26,301 nucleotides of DNA. Source: a bacterium (GTDB taxonomy: Bacteria; RUG730; JAAEPJ01). The stretch's first letter is position 1, and each line of letters opens with the position of its first letter. Shown one piece after another: positions 15,958-24,695 of this stretch. Both the position numbers and the translations under genes were made by a program. Under the pieces are notes generated by a model. It did not search any database. It saw only the letters and a program-made list of their open reading frames with translations, and was not told the origin of the DNA. The stretch spans positions 1 to 26,301 of the forward strand of contig JAAEPJ010000236.1 in assembly GCA_024222485.1 (NCBI GenBank), read 5' to 3'.

Positions 15958-17955
15958 ATGAAAATAAATACTAATTTTTTTTTAAAATTACCACAAAACT
16001 ATGAATTCTTTATTCGTTTTTTTCTTTTAAATATTTTTATTTTTGCTTTTTTTAGAATTTTTTTTATAGTCAGTTTTTATGATCAATTTAATGCATTACC
16101 TATTTCAGAGATATTAAAATCATTTATCATTGGGGCTCGTTTTGATATTTTTGTTATAAATTATGCAATAACTCCTTTTTTTATTATTGGCAGTTTACCC
16201 TTTATAGGACTTGAATCTTCTAAAATAGTCCAAAATATCTACTCTTTTTTAATAACTATTCTTTTTGGCATTCTATATTTTTTGCACTTAATAAATATTG
16301 AATACTTTAAGGAATATGGAAATCATTTAAGCTTTACCGCAATTGAATATTTAGGAAATTCTGATCTGATCATTTATATGATTTTCAAAGACTATCCTAT
16401 CATTCAGTATATCTTTCTATTTATTGCTCTCATGATTCTCTACCGTTTTCTATTTAAAAAATTTGTTATTTCAATATTTAAAAAAGAAAAAAAACAAGTA
16501 AAACTTTTGGCTCAAATTCTTCTTTTCCCAACTTTCTCCGTATTACTTTTTTTAGGGATTCGTGGCAGTATTTCTCAAGGAACAATGAACTGGGGAGAAG
16601 CGTTCTTCTCAAACCATAATATAATCAATCAAGCAACGCTCAATCCTCTCTTTAATTTTTCTAAAGATATCTACTATGCAGGAAAAAATAAAAAAAATTC
16701 TCTAGTAAGTTATTATAAAAATCCTGCGGATGCGATTAAACGAACACAAAAAATTACTTTTCAAACCAATGAAAAAGCCTTATATCCTCATAAATACCCA
16801 CTGATGCGACAAACAATAAATAAAGGAAAAGAAAAAAAATATAATATTGTCATTCTCTTAATGGAAGAGTTTATTGGAGAACGAGTCGGAATTATAGGCA
16901 GTAACCTAGGGCTCACTCCCCACTTTGACAAACTTGCTAAAGGCGGCCTTCTCTTTGATCGATTCTACTCAGGAGGACGCCGTACAAATCGTGGTGTTTC
17001 CTGTACCTACACCGCTTATTTTCCTTTAGTAGGACATTCAATCATGGTTCAAACTGAAGGGCAGCAACCAATGTCAACTATTGGGAGCATTCTCAAAAAT
17101 AAAGGCTATTCAACTTTTTTTATTAATGGTGGAGATGTGAAATTTGATAATATGCAAGGATTCCTAATACCTAAAGGGATTGATAAAATTATAGGGCAGC
17201 ATGACTTCCTTCCTAAAGACACGATTAATAAGTGGGGAGTACCTGATCATCTTGTCTTTGATAGGTTAATCCAAGAAATAGATCAAATGGCAGCACAGGA
17301 AAAACCCTTTTTAGCCTATATGTTAAGCCTGTCAAACCATACACCTTATACTCTGCCTCACTCAAAGTTTACACAAAAAAAAGCGGAGTTATCTCCAGAT
17401 GCAAGTTTCAATACTCTAAAATATGTCGATTATGAAATTGGTCGTTTTTTTGAACAAATAGAAAAAAAAGCATATTTTAAAGATACTATTTTTATTATTT
17501 TAGGAGATCATTCAAAAAGTTTACATCATGACCTAAGTTTTGATTACCGTAAATCATATGTTCCATGCTTATTCTATGCCCCTCATATCTTACAAACTCC
17601 TAAAAAGGTATCTAAATTCTGTGGTCAAATTGATATTGCACCTACCATATTCGCTATGCTAAATATGGATATTATCCATAATTTTTGTGGGAAAAATATG
17701 CTATTACCTCCTGATCCTAGTAAAGATTTTGCATTTATCTCAGCTGGCAGTGATCTTGGCTATTTAAAAGGTAATTTTTTCTATAGTATTGCTCTTGATG
17801 ATAAAGGAAAACTATATAAGTTTAATGATTTTTCTGGTCGTGATTATGCACAAGAATATCCAAATATTTTCCAAGAAATGGAAAAAGATTGTTTGGCAAT
17901 AGAGCAAACGGCATATCACTTATATAAACAAAAAAGTATCTATAAAAAAACATAA
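15958..17955 (+). CDS. LtaS-like membrane phosphoglycerol/phosphoethanolamine transferase
   Basis: A 665-residue sulfatase-fold membrane enzyme. Five transmembrane helices (about 18-40, 62-84, 91-113, 146-168, 183-201) precede an extracytoplasmic catalytic domain. The catalytic domain has IVILLMEEFIGERVG (298-312) with a metal-binding Glu, the probable nucleophile T343 in GGRRTNRGVSCT, LSNHTPY (458-464) and LGDHS (515-519) with metal-binding D517 and H518. Relatives move glycerol phosphate (LtaS, OpgB) or phosphoethanolamine from a lipid to an envelope glycan; in a diderm, modification of a periplasmic or LPS glycan is likely. The donor and acceptor cannot be read from the sequence. It is followed 51 bp later by mtaB, and no Shine-Dalgarno sequence precedes its ATG. 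Confidence 0.85.
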   Translation: MKINTNFFLKLPQNYEFFIRFFLLNIFIFAFFRIFFIVSFYDQFNALPISEILKSFIIGARFDIFVINYAITPFFIIGSLPFIGLESSKIVQNIYSFLITILFGILYFLHLINIEYFKEYGNHLSFTAIEYLGNSDLIIYMIFKDYPIIQYIFLFIALMILYRFLFKKFVISIFKKEKKQVKLLAQILLFPTFSVLLFLGIRGSISQGTMNWGEAFFSNHNIINQATLNPLFNFSKDIYYAGKNKKNSLVSYYKNPADAIKRTQKITFQTNEKALYPHKYPLMRQTINKGKEKKYNIVILLMEEFIGERVGIIGSNLGLTPHFDKLAKGGLLFDRFYSGGRRTNRGVSCTYTAYFPLVGHSIMVQTEGQQPMSTIGSILKNKGYSTFFINGGDVKFDNMQGFLIPKGIDKIIGQHDFLPKDTINKWGVPDHLVFDRLIQEIDQMAAQEKPFLAYMLSLSNHTPYTLPHSKFTQKKAELSPDASFNTLKYVDYEIGRFFEQIEKKAYFKDTIFIILGDHSKSLHHDLSFDYRKSYVPCLFYAPHILQTPKKVSKFCGQIDIAPTIFAMLNMDIIHNFCGKNMLLPPDPSKDFAFISAGSDLGYLKGNFFYSIALDDKGKLYKFNDFSGRDYAQEYPNIFQEMEKDCLAIEQTAYHLYKQKSIYKKT

Positions 17956-18006
17956 CCACTTAAGAATTTTTAATTGATAGATTATCTATGAACTAAAGGA
18001 AAAATA

Positions 18007-19197
18007 ATGCAAATACATACATTTGGCTGTAAAGTCAACCAAGTTGAATCTCTCAAAATTGAAGAACTACTTGCAGGGCATGATGTTATTGTCATCAATA
18101 CTTGTACAATCACTGAAAAAGCTGATGCTAAGTGTCGGAATCTTATTAACCGAACTGTCCGCAATAACCCAGGCAAAAAGATTCTTATTACAGGCTGCCT
18201 TGTTGAAAGAACTTATCATGAATTAAAAAAAGCATACCCACATTTAATATTTTTAAAAAATGAAAACAAAATGGAGGTTCAACAATTTATAGATGAAGCC
18301 TCAGAGATCCAACAACCTCTTGAAACTACTAATCTATTTTTACAAAAAAGAAATAGAGCTTTCTTGAAAATCCAAGATGGCTGTGACCATTTTTGTTCCT
18401 ATTGCATCGTCCCCTATGTTAGAAGTAAAAAGTGGAGTATGCCTCTTCCGGAAGTCCAACAAGAAATTAAAAAGTTTGTTGAGCAAGGCTTCCAAGAAGT
18501 TGTCTTAACAGGTGTAAGAATAGGATTTTATCACTGGCAGAACAAAACATTTGAAGATGTAATTGACCTTGCTTGTCAAAATGATCAACTGCAAAGAATC
18601 AGAATAAGCTCCATTGAGCCAACAGAACTTACACCCAATATAATAGAAAAAATTGCTAATAATAAAAAAATATGTCCACATTTACATATCGCCTTACAAT
18701 CTGGATCTGATCAGGTCCTAAAAAGTATGGGGCGTGGATATGATACGAAATATTTAACTAAGCTAGTTAAAATATTACGATCAAAAATAAAAAATTTACG
18801 CATTACAACTGATTTGATTACTGCTTATCCTACGGAAACTGATCAAGATTTTGAAGATACCATAAAATTATTAGAAGATCTTGAAATTGATGGCATTCAT
18901 TGTTTTACTTTTTCCGCACGAAAAGGCACAAAAGCTTATAATATTAAACAACGCATTCCTGAACACATCATCAAACAACGCAAAGAAACTATCAAAAATT
19001 TTGATCTTAAACAAAGAATTAAAAGTGCAACGAAGTTTATTAATCAAACAACAACAATATTAACAGAAAATAATGATGGCTACACACCAAATTATATCAA
19101 GGTTAAATTACCTGACAATAAAAAAACTGAGAAAAATAAGATCATAAAAGTTACGCCAACAAAAATTATCAAAAAATGGCCCATTTGGTTAGAGTAA
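18007..19197 (+). CDS. mtaB: tRNA t6A37 methylthiotransferase MtaB
   Basis: MtaB adds a methylthio group to t6A at position 37 of ANN-reading tRNAs. The 396 residues have the N-terminal cluster cysteines C8 (TFGCKVN), C33 (INTCTIT) and C64 (TGCLVE), then the radical-SAM motif C126, C130, C133 (CDHFCSYC) followed by IVPYVRS. SSIEPTEL and HLHIALQSGSDQVLKSMGRGY are typical of the methylthiotransferase family. The C-terminal TRAM region is short, so the protein is somewhat smaller than usual (about 430). A strong AAAGGA lies 7 bases before the ATG. The segment after the cluster (RSKKWSMP) departs from the usual RGKxRSRP. Confidence 0.92.
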   Translation: MQIHTFGCKVNQVESLKIEELLAGHDVIVINTCTITEKADAKCRNLINRTVRNNPGKKILITGCLVERTYHELKKAYPHLIFLKNENKMEVQQFIDEASEIQQPLETTNLFLQKRNRAFLKIQDGCDHFCSYCIVPYVRSKKWSMPLPEVQQEIKKFVEQGFQEVVLTGVRIGFYHWQNKTFEDVIDLACQNDQLQRIRISSIEPTELTPNIIEKIANNKKICPHLHIALQSGSDQVLKSMGRGYDTKYLTKLVKILRSKIKNLRITTDLITAYPTETDQDFEDTIKLLEDLEIDGIHCFTFSARKGTKAYNIKQRIPEHIIKQRKETIKNFDLKQRIKSATKFINQTTTILTENNDGYTPNYIKVKLPDNKKTEKNKIIKVTPTKIIKKWPIWLE

Positions 19198-19214
19198 TTT
19201 CTTTTCAAAACCCC

Positions 19215-19595
19215 TTACCTGCGTCTACTAAAAATTGGTTTAAATTTAGCTTTAGGTTCATCTTGAAAAAATAAGTCAAGTGGAATAGATGAATCTAAAA
19301 TTTTAAAACCTAGAACATCATCAGAATGGATAGAGGATACGGAAGCCAAAAGGTCCAGAGAAAAAGACTCTTTAATATTCCCATTGACAAACTCCATCAT
19401 TAAAATCAAGCTCAAAGTATCTCCCATATCATATTGAGGGACATCCTTAAACCCAAGCTCAAGTCCATCTTTAGAAATAGCTAATAAAAATGGATATAAA
19501 TTTTCTTGATTTTTAATATTGCATTTAACAGAAGTTTGTTCCATGGGTCTTAATCTTAAAAAAAGGCGCCTATCTTTAGATTTTCTATGTAGCAT
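19215..19595 (-). CDS. PilZ-like domain protein
   Basis: A 126-residue protein. RRLFLR (9-14) fits the RxxxR motif of PilZ domains, and AISKDGLELGF (39-49) stands where (D/N)xSxxG is expected, with the D/N replaced by Ala. The rest shows the PilZ beta pattern (MGDTLSLILMME near the middle, VLGFKIL near the end), and a basic tail RRR closes it. PilZ domains bind cyclic di-GMP; with the imperfect motif, binding here is uncertain. The start ATG at 19595 has GGGGGAG upstream and is preferred over a longer frame with eight more residues. It is the last gene of its strand block, facing mtaB with 17 bp between them. Confidence 0.55.
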   Translation of the reverse strand: MLHRKSKDRRLFLRLRPMEQTSVKCNIKNQENLYPFLLAISKDGLELGFKDVPQYDMGDTLSLILMMEFVNGNIKESFSLDLLASVSSIHSDDVLGFKILDSSIPLDLFFQDEPKAKFKPIFSRRR

Positions 19596-19661
19596 TTTAA
19601 TTCTCCCCCATATAAGCACAAGAAAATATCTTATCCCTATATATTTCTTCTCAAAAATATT

Positions 19662-22600
19662 CTACCACATAATCGCAATTTTTTCTTTTTTTATTTCATT
19701 ATTATTTTTAATAACACAAAAATATACCCCAGAAGCAAGCTTTATACCACTATCATCTTTGCCATTCCATTCGACAAACTTTGCATTATATATATCTTCT
19801 TGAAAATCATTCTCAGTAAATGTTTTCACTTGTTTCCCAAGGATATCAAAAATTTTAATATCCAAATTAGCATCTACAAGCCCTGATATTTTAACATTAT
19901 CTTGCCTCATATAAGATGGGTTAGGATAAATATTCAGTCTTCTAAGGTCAGACTTAAGGTTATTTGGTAAAAGAGCAAAAGTTGATAAATGCTTAGTTTC
20001 AAAACTAATAAAACGATTAGTCCTATCAATACCAGCTGTTACTAACTTTTCCCACTTGCTAGTTGTTTCATTTAAATAGTAAACACCCATTTTATCAATA
20101 TTAATATTTTCTGCATATGGCAGAGCTATTAAAATATTTTTATTTAACTCCTTAATTTCCATGCCATTAACCTTTGCATACGCTGTAAAATCCATGAAAA
20201 GACCTATCGTCATAATATTGGCCTTTTCTTCCGCATCAATCAACCTATCATTTGCAGCTTGAATATTAGAGTCATTGAAATTTTTAATAATCGATAAAAA
20301 ATAAAAATCGCCGCTAATGCTATCCTCCGGTAAATTAATTTTAGCGGAATCTCTCATAATATTTGCTTCACTATTATCTATATTTAAAACTTCACTATCA
20401 TAATACACAAAATTTATACTAGCTATATTGGAATATAACCCAACATTATTTTCAGCATAAACAGATGCTTGGTAACTCTCACCTTCAGTTAAGAGCCCTG
20501 TTATATCAACCATCATATCCGCTGTAGTTCCACTTTCTGAACCAACTTGATAATGATACCTTAAAATACCGACTTTATCGTCAACTGATTCACTCCAACT
20601 AACAATATTATGTGATGTAAGATCAATCATAGAGATATCTCCTGAAGCGACATAATTAACATGAACAGTACGCGTTGCAAAAGAAATATTTGCAGCCATA
20701 TCCATTGTTTGGTAATAAATCTCATATTGACCCGTTGTATTCACATTTAAGTTGCTCGTATCAATCATAATTTCAAAACTTGAATCATAATTATCTCTGA
20801 CTGTTGCCCCAAGCTCCAAATATTCATTCATAAACTCCATATTTTGTGGGTTGTCACCGACTAAGGTAATAACCGGTGCTGTTGTATCAAGTATATTAAC
20901 AGTTCTTGTTGAAACTCCAATATTTCCACTTATATCAGTCGCTGTATAATAGACCTCGTACTGACCTGTTACTGTCATATCTAAAGAACTCGTATTAATA
21001 ATTATAGATGGTTCTACTTGATCATAGTTATCAATAGCTGTTGCACCAAGATCTATAAAATCTGTATTAACCTCTAAGGTTTGGGGGTTATCACCTTCGA
21101 GGGAAACAATCGGTGCTGTAGAATCTATCACATTAATTATACGATTTAAACTACCTGTGTTACCTTGACTATCAGTAACGGAGTAAATAACAGCATAGTT
21201 TCCAATAATATCCATATTAATGCTTGAAGTATCAATAGCTACACTCCCACTAATATCACCATCATTATTATCTAATGCGGTTGCTCCTAATTCTGAGTAA
21301 CTACCAAAAACCGGAAGTATTTTAGGTGCATCACCCAAAAGTGTAATAACGGGTACTGTTGTATCAACGATATTGACAGTTCTTGTTGAAAAGCTTATAT
21401 TGCCAACATCATCAGTTGCAGAATAATACACTTCATAGCTACCCAGTAATCCTGTATTAATAGCAGTTGTATCTATTACGACATCCGCTGTAATAGCATA
21501 GTTATCATTTACTATTGCACCAAGCTCGATATAAGCTGAATCAATCTCTATAGCTTGTGGGTTCCCTATTAAAGTAATCTCAGGAACTGTTGTATCAACT
21601 ATGTGAACTGCACGGGTTGAAAAGTCCATATTTCTACTCATATCAGTAGCCGTATAATAAATCTCATATTCACCTGTTGTTGTCATATCTAAAGAACTCG
21701 TATTAATAATTATAGATGGTTCTACTTGATCATAATTATCACTAGCTGTTGCACCAAGCTCAATATAAGAAGTATTAACTTCTAATACTTGAGGATTATC
21801 ACCAGTTAGGTTTACAATAGGAGCTACTAAGTCTACAATATTTAAGGTCCTAGTATTGCCAGAAGTATTTCCTGCACTATCTGTTACCACATAGTAAACC
21901 AGATAACTACCGATTACACTCATATTGACACTGTTTGTCCCAATAACGATATTGTCGCTTAAATCTCCATCATTAATATCATAAGCAGTTGCACCAAGCT
22001 CAGTATATGAACTAAAAACTGTCAACTGTTGTGGGTTATCTCCTAGAACTGTAATATTAGGATAAACATCATCTATATAAAAAATTTTCTGAATTTGGTC
22101 ATTATTTTTATCCGCTAAATAAAGGTAATTATCAACATCTACGGCAAGCCCGCTTGGTGCTTCTACATTAGAAATTGCTGTAATTAATGTTCCCGTTGAA
22201 GTAAGTTTATAAATAATATCAGCATCAACATCAGAAACATATAGGTTATCCATCTGATCTATTGTAATTCCATATAAACTTTGATCATTGGTGATCTTTG
22301 GAAGGTCCGGTAAACTATTTCCTAAGTTATCAAATTTCTTAACCAAATTATTACCAAGATCAGTTACATAAATATTACCACTAGAATCGACGACGACATC
22401 TCGAGGATTATTAAATGTTCCAATACTAAATTGGTGAGTATGTGTACTATTAAATTTTTGAAACTGACTATTATTGGAATCAACTACATAAATATTATCA
22501 GCTGAGTCAATTGTGATCCCTATTGGCAAATTGAAAGAATTAATAATCGTATTTTGGTATATCCCACTTTGATTAAATATTTGAACCCGATTATTTCCAG

Positions 22601-22907
22601 AATCAACCACATAGATATCATCTGAGCTACTGATGGCAATTCCTGTGGGGTTAACAAATTCTCCATTTTGAGAACCAAAACTTCCAAAGCTTAATTGATG
22701 AACACCATCTTTATCAAAAACTTGCACCCTATGGTTAAAATAATCACAAACATAAATCTTACTGGAAACATCCACTGCGACTGCAACAGGCGCATTAAAT
22801 TCACCATCTGCACTACCATAGGAACCAAATTGCATTTCATAATTAACTGTTGCAAATAAATGTGAAAAACTTAAAGATAATAAAAACAGCAAAATAATCT
22901 TTTTCAT
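19662..22907 (-). CDS. Secreted NHL-propeller / Ig-array protein with FlgD/T9SS-like C-terminal domain
   Basis: A 1081-residue surface protein. A signal peptide (about 1-19, LLFLLSLSFSHLFA) leads into six NHL repeats (about 22-275, e.g. GEFNAPVAVAVD..IYVCDYFNHRVQVF) that should close a beta-propeller. Six Ig-like domains of the DUF5011 type (about 281-748) follow, each with a version of ITLLGD.P, YxELGATAxDN and YxVYYxATDxxGN. Next come a fibronectin-like segment (about 755-830), a region ending in FETKHLSTFALLP, and a final domain (about 987-1081) with NIYPNPS, DIKIFDILGKQV, EWNGKDDSGIKLASGVYF and a KKEKIAIMW tail, the pattern of FlgD-Ig or type IX sorting domains. A perfect AAGGAG precedes the ATG. 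It is 49 bp after the PorV-like gene. A role in adhesion or surface binding is inferred; no catalytic motif is seen. Confidence 0.8.
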   Translation of the reverse strand: MKKIILLFLLSLSFSHLFATVNYEMQFGSYGSADGEFNAPVAVAVDVSSKIYVCDYFNHRVQVFDKDGVHQLSFGSFGSQNGEFVNPTGIAISSSDDIYVVDSGNNRVQIFNQSGIYQNTIINSFNLPIGITIDSADNIYVVDSNNSQFQKFNSTHTHQFSIGTFNNPRDVVVDSSGNIYVTDLGNNLVKKFDNLGNSLPDLPKITNDQSLYGITIDQMDNLYVSDVDADIIYKLTSTGTLITAISNVEAPSGLAVDVDNYLYLADKNNDQIQKIFYIDDVYPNITVLGDNPQQLTVFSSYTELGATAYDINDGDLSDNIVIGTNSVNMSVIGSYLVYYVVTDSAGNTSGNTRTLNIVDLVAPIVNLTGDNPQVLEVNTSYIELGATASDNYDQVEPSIIINTSSLDMTTTGEYEIYYTATDMSRNMDFSTRAVHIVDTTVPEITLIGNPQAIEIDSAYIELGAIVNDNYAITADVVIDTTAINTGLLGSYEVYYSATDDVGNISFSTRTVNIVDTTVPVITLLGDAPKILPVFGSYSELGATALDNNDGDISGSVAIDTSSINMDIIGNYAVIYSVTDSQGNTGSLNRIINVIDSTAPIVSLEGDNPQTLEVNTDFIDLGATAIDNYDQVEPSIIINTSSLDMTVTGQYEVYYTATDISGNIGVSTRTVNILDTTAPVITLVGDNPQNMEFMNEYLELGATVRDNYDSSFEIMIDTSNLNVNTTGQYEIYYQTMDMAANISFATRTVHVNYVASGDISMIDLTSHNIVSWSESVDDKVGILRYHYQVGSESGTTADMMVDITGLLTEGESYQASVYAENNVGLYSNIASINFVYYDSEVLNIDNSEANIMRDSAKINLPEDSISGDFYFLSIIKNFNDSNIQAANDRLIDAEEKANIMTIGLFMDFTAYAKVNGMEIKELNKNILIALPYAENINIDKMGVYYLNETTSKWEKLVTAGIDRTNRFISFETKHLSTFALLPNNLKSDLRRLNIYPNPSYMRQDNVKISGLVDANLDIKIFDILGKQVKTFTENDFQEDIYNAKFVEWNGKDDSGIKLASGVYFCVIKNNNEIKKEKIAIMW
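20973..21026 (-). repeat. 54-bp exact direct repeat in the Ig array, copy in domain 5
   Basis: This is identical to 21681-21734, exactly 708 bp (236 codons) away. It encodes part of the YDQVEPSIIINTSSLDMT segment. The exact DNA identity points to a recent duplication or gene conversion within the array. Confidence 0.9.
21681..21734 (-). repeat. 54-bp exact direct repeat in the Ig array, copy in domain 2
   Basis: Partner of 20973-21026 in the same orientation and reading frame, three Ig domains away. Confidence 0.9.
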
Positions 22908-22956
22908 TTTTTTCTCCTTAAATTTAGCTTACATTCAAGGTCATTCTGTAGCCAAT

Positions 22957-24600
22957 TTATAAAATCCACCTTAAGCTAAACCTATGTGTATCCTCTAAAT
23001 CATCAAAAGGGACATAAGCGTAATCAATTTTTAAACTCTTAAAAAAATTTAAACCAAAGCCTAAACTAATGCCTAAGTTATCATAACTTTTAGCCGAATA
23101 TCTATAGCCACCTCTTAATATAAAAAACTTTTTTAATAAAAAATATTCAGATCCCAATCGATAAAATTCATCACCATTAATTTCATTCTCAATATCAAAA
23201 GCCAAATTTATTTTCTCTCCATGCTTAGCAACTCCCAAAATATAAGTTCTTGGCAAATCAAATTCCTCTTCATAAAGTTTAAGCCCATCATCTGCTAAAT
23301 TTAAAAATGAAGAACTAAAACTATAAATATTATTAAATCGATAAATAAAACCAAAATCTGTGGCTAGAACTGTATCTGATTTATCATCAATACTTTCACG
23401 GACAAACTTTAATGTTGCAGCAAGACCTAAGCGTTCTTGTAAAAATACTTTGCTTGCTGTAAAACTGAAAACTGTGCTATAGGAGCCAAACATACCAAGA
23501 TTTTGACCAATGCTATCTCTTTTTTTAATATCGACAATACTTAAATATTTAACAGATGATGCCAGAACCAACCCTTTATCCCTTAAAACTCTTAAATATC
23601 CAAAGTAATCACAATTAACATCCGCAAACCATTCATTATGAGCCATCATAATTTCATGATTCTTTTGTTTTTTAAACTTTACTTTTTCTCTGCCATATTT
23701 AAACTGTTGTGCGGTAGACTTAATATTGCTAGCGATTTCATGAATATTTTTTGGTAAATCTTCTTTTTCCTCGATATCTGCATTTTTGATAACATCATCC
23801 GTCCCGATAAAAGGTGTTACTAAGACATCTACAACCTTACTATCGCCTTCCTGATCAACAACCTGTGCCTCTATTAAGCTTTCTTTTCCTACCTTCGCAA
23901 GCTTAATATTCTGATAGCCTTTAATTTTTTCATAAGAAAGCTGTTGTTCTTTACCATAAATTACTTCCTTAAAAGTTTCCGGTGCAATTGTTTTAGCAAG
24001 CAAATATTCAATAACAGCACCTGCCCTTTTAGTCGCTAAAAGTTGATTATTTTCATTATTACCAATTTCATCTGTAAAACTTTCTAATAAAACTTTATAT
24101 TCATCTCTACGATTTAAAAATTCCGCTAAAGCATTTAGTTTGTCAAAATATTCGTCTTCAATATTAGACTGATTAAAGTGAAAATAAATCACTGCTAGAT
24201 CTCTAAAATAATATTGCTGCTCTTTTCTAATTAAACTAATCTTAATACGCCTATTTTTCACATAGTACTCATCATTTTCATACACTTCTTCAGGGTTTTT
24301 ATAAAACTTACGCATACTGGGGTTATCAATTTCAAGATCTAAATCCTCAATTTCTATTACCTCAGGATCAATTATTTCCATCTCAGGAAGCCTATTCGTA
24401 ATAAGCCAAAAAATAGCGGCTGGATTTTTTTCTGCTGTAGCAATATCCGCATCTTTTAAAGCAGTGCCAGCTTCTGCCATAGAAGCGAGTTTAGCAGATG
24501 AAGTTAATTTTAAAAATCGGGCAGAAGTATTTTTAGCAGGTAACATGATTATAAAAAAAAGGTACATTAATGGGAATAAAAAATATATTTTTATTTTCAT
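22957..24600 (-). CDS. PorV-like outer-membrane barrel with inserted OmpA domain
   Basis: A 547-residue protein. A signal peptide (about 1-26) is followed by the PorV/UPF0164 opening (SARFLKLTSSAKLASMAEAGTAL...A..NPAA, 26-62). The barrel resumes only at about 315 (MMAHNEWFADVNCDYFGYL) and runs as alternating strands to the end (HRFSLRWIL). Between them lies an acidic stretch and an OmpA-type peptidoglycan-binding domain (about 133-265): VIYFHFNQSNI, then ESFTDEIGNNENNQLLATKRAGAVIEYL with the Asp and Arg that bind diaminopimelate. PorV shuttles cargo to the surface in type IX secretion. I chose ATG 24600, with AAGGAG 9 bases upstream and a good signal peptide; the longer frame (27 more residues) would hide it. 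It is 49 bp upstream of the NHL/Ig protein. Confidence 0.75.
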   Translation of the reverse strand: MKIKIYFLFPLMYLFFIIMLPAKNTSARFLKLTSSAKLASMAEAGTALKDADIATAEKNPAAIFWLITNRLPEMEIIDPEVIEIEDLDLEIDNPSMRKFYKNPEEVYENDEYYVKNRRIKISLIRKEQQYYFRDLAVIYFHFNQSNIEDEYFDKLNALAEFLNRRDEYKVLLESFTDEIGNNENNQLLATKRAGAVIEYLLAKTIAPETFKEVIYGKEQQLSYEKIKGYQNIKLAKVGKESLIEAQVVDQEGDSKVVDVLVTPFIGTDDVIKNADIEEKEDLPKNIHEIASNIKSTAQQFKYGREKVKFKKQKNHEIMMAHNEWFADVNCDYFGYLRVLRDKGLVLASSVKYLSIVDIKKRDSIGQNLGMFGSYSTVFSFTASKVFLQERLGLAATLKFVRESIDDKSDTVLATDFGFIYRFNNIYSFSSSFLNLADDGLKLYEEEFDLPRTYILGVAKHGEKINLAFDIENEINGDEFYRLGSEYFLLKKFFILRGGYRYSAKSYDNLGISLGFGLNFFKSLKIDYAYVPFDDLEDTHRFSLRWIL

Positions 24601-24695
24601 ATTCAACAACTCCTTTTTAGCAATATAGCACAATTTTTTAAAACCGCTAGTAAAAACTCTCCGATATAAGTTATTTTCCATTCTAAAATATCTTT

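Noticed and set aside
20664-22067. CRISPR-like repeat array
   Set aside because: The repetition is in frame, diverged and of about 234 bp period; it is the Ig-domain array of a coding gene.
24601-24681. Longer N-terminus for the PorV-like protein
   Set aside because: The extra 27 residues would bury the signal peptide, and the strong AAGGAG fits only the ATG at 24600.
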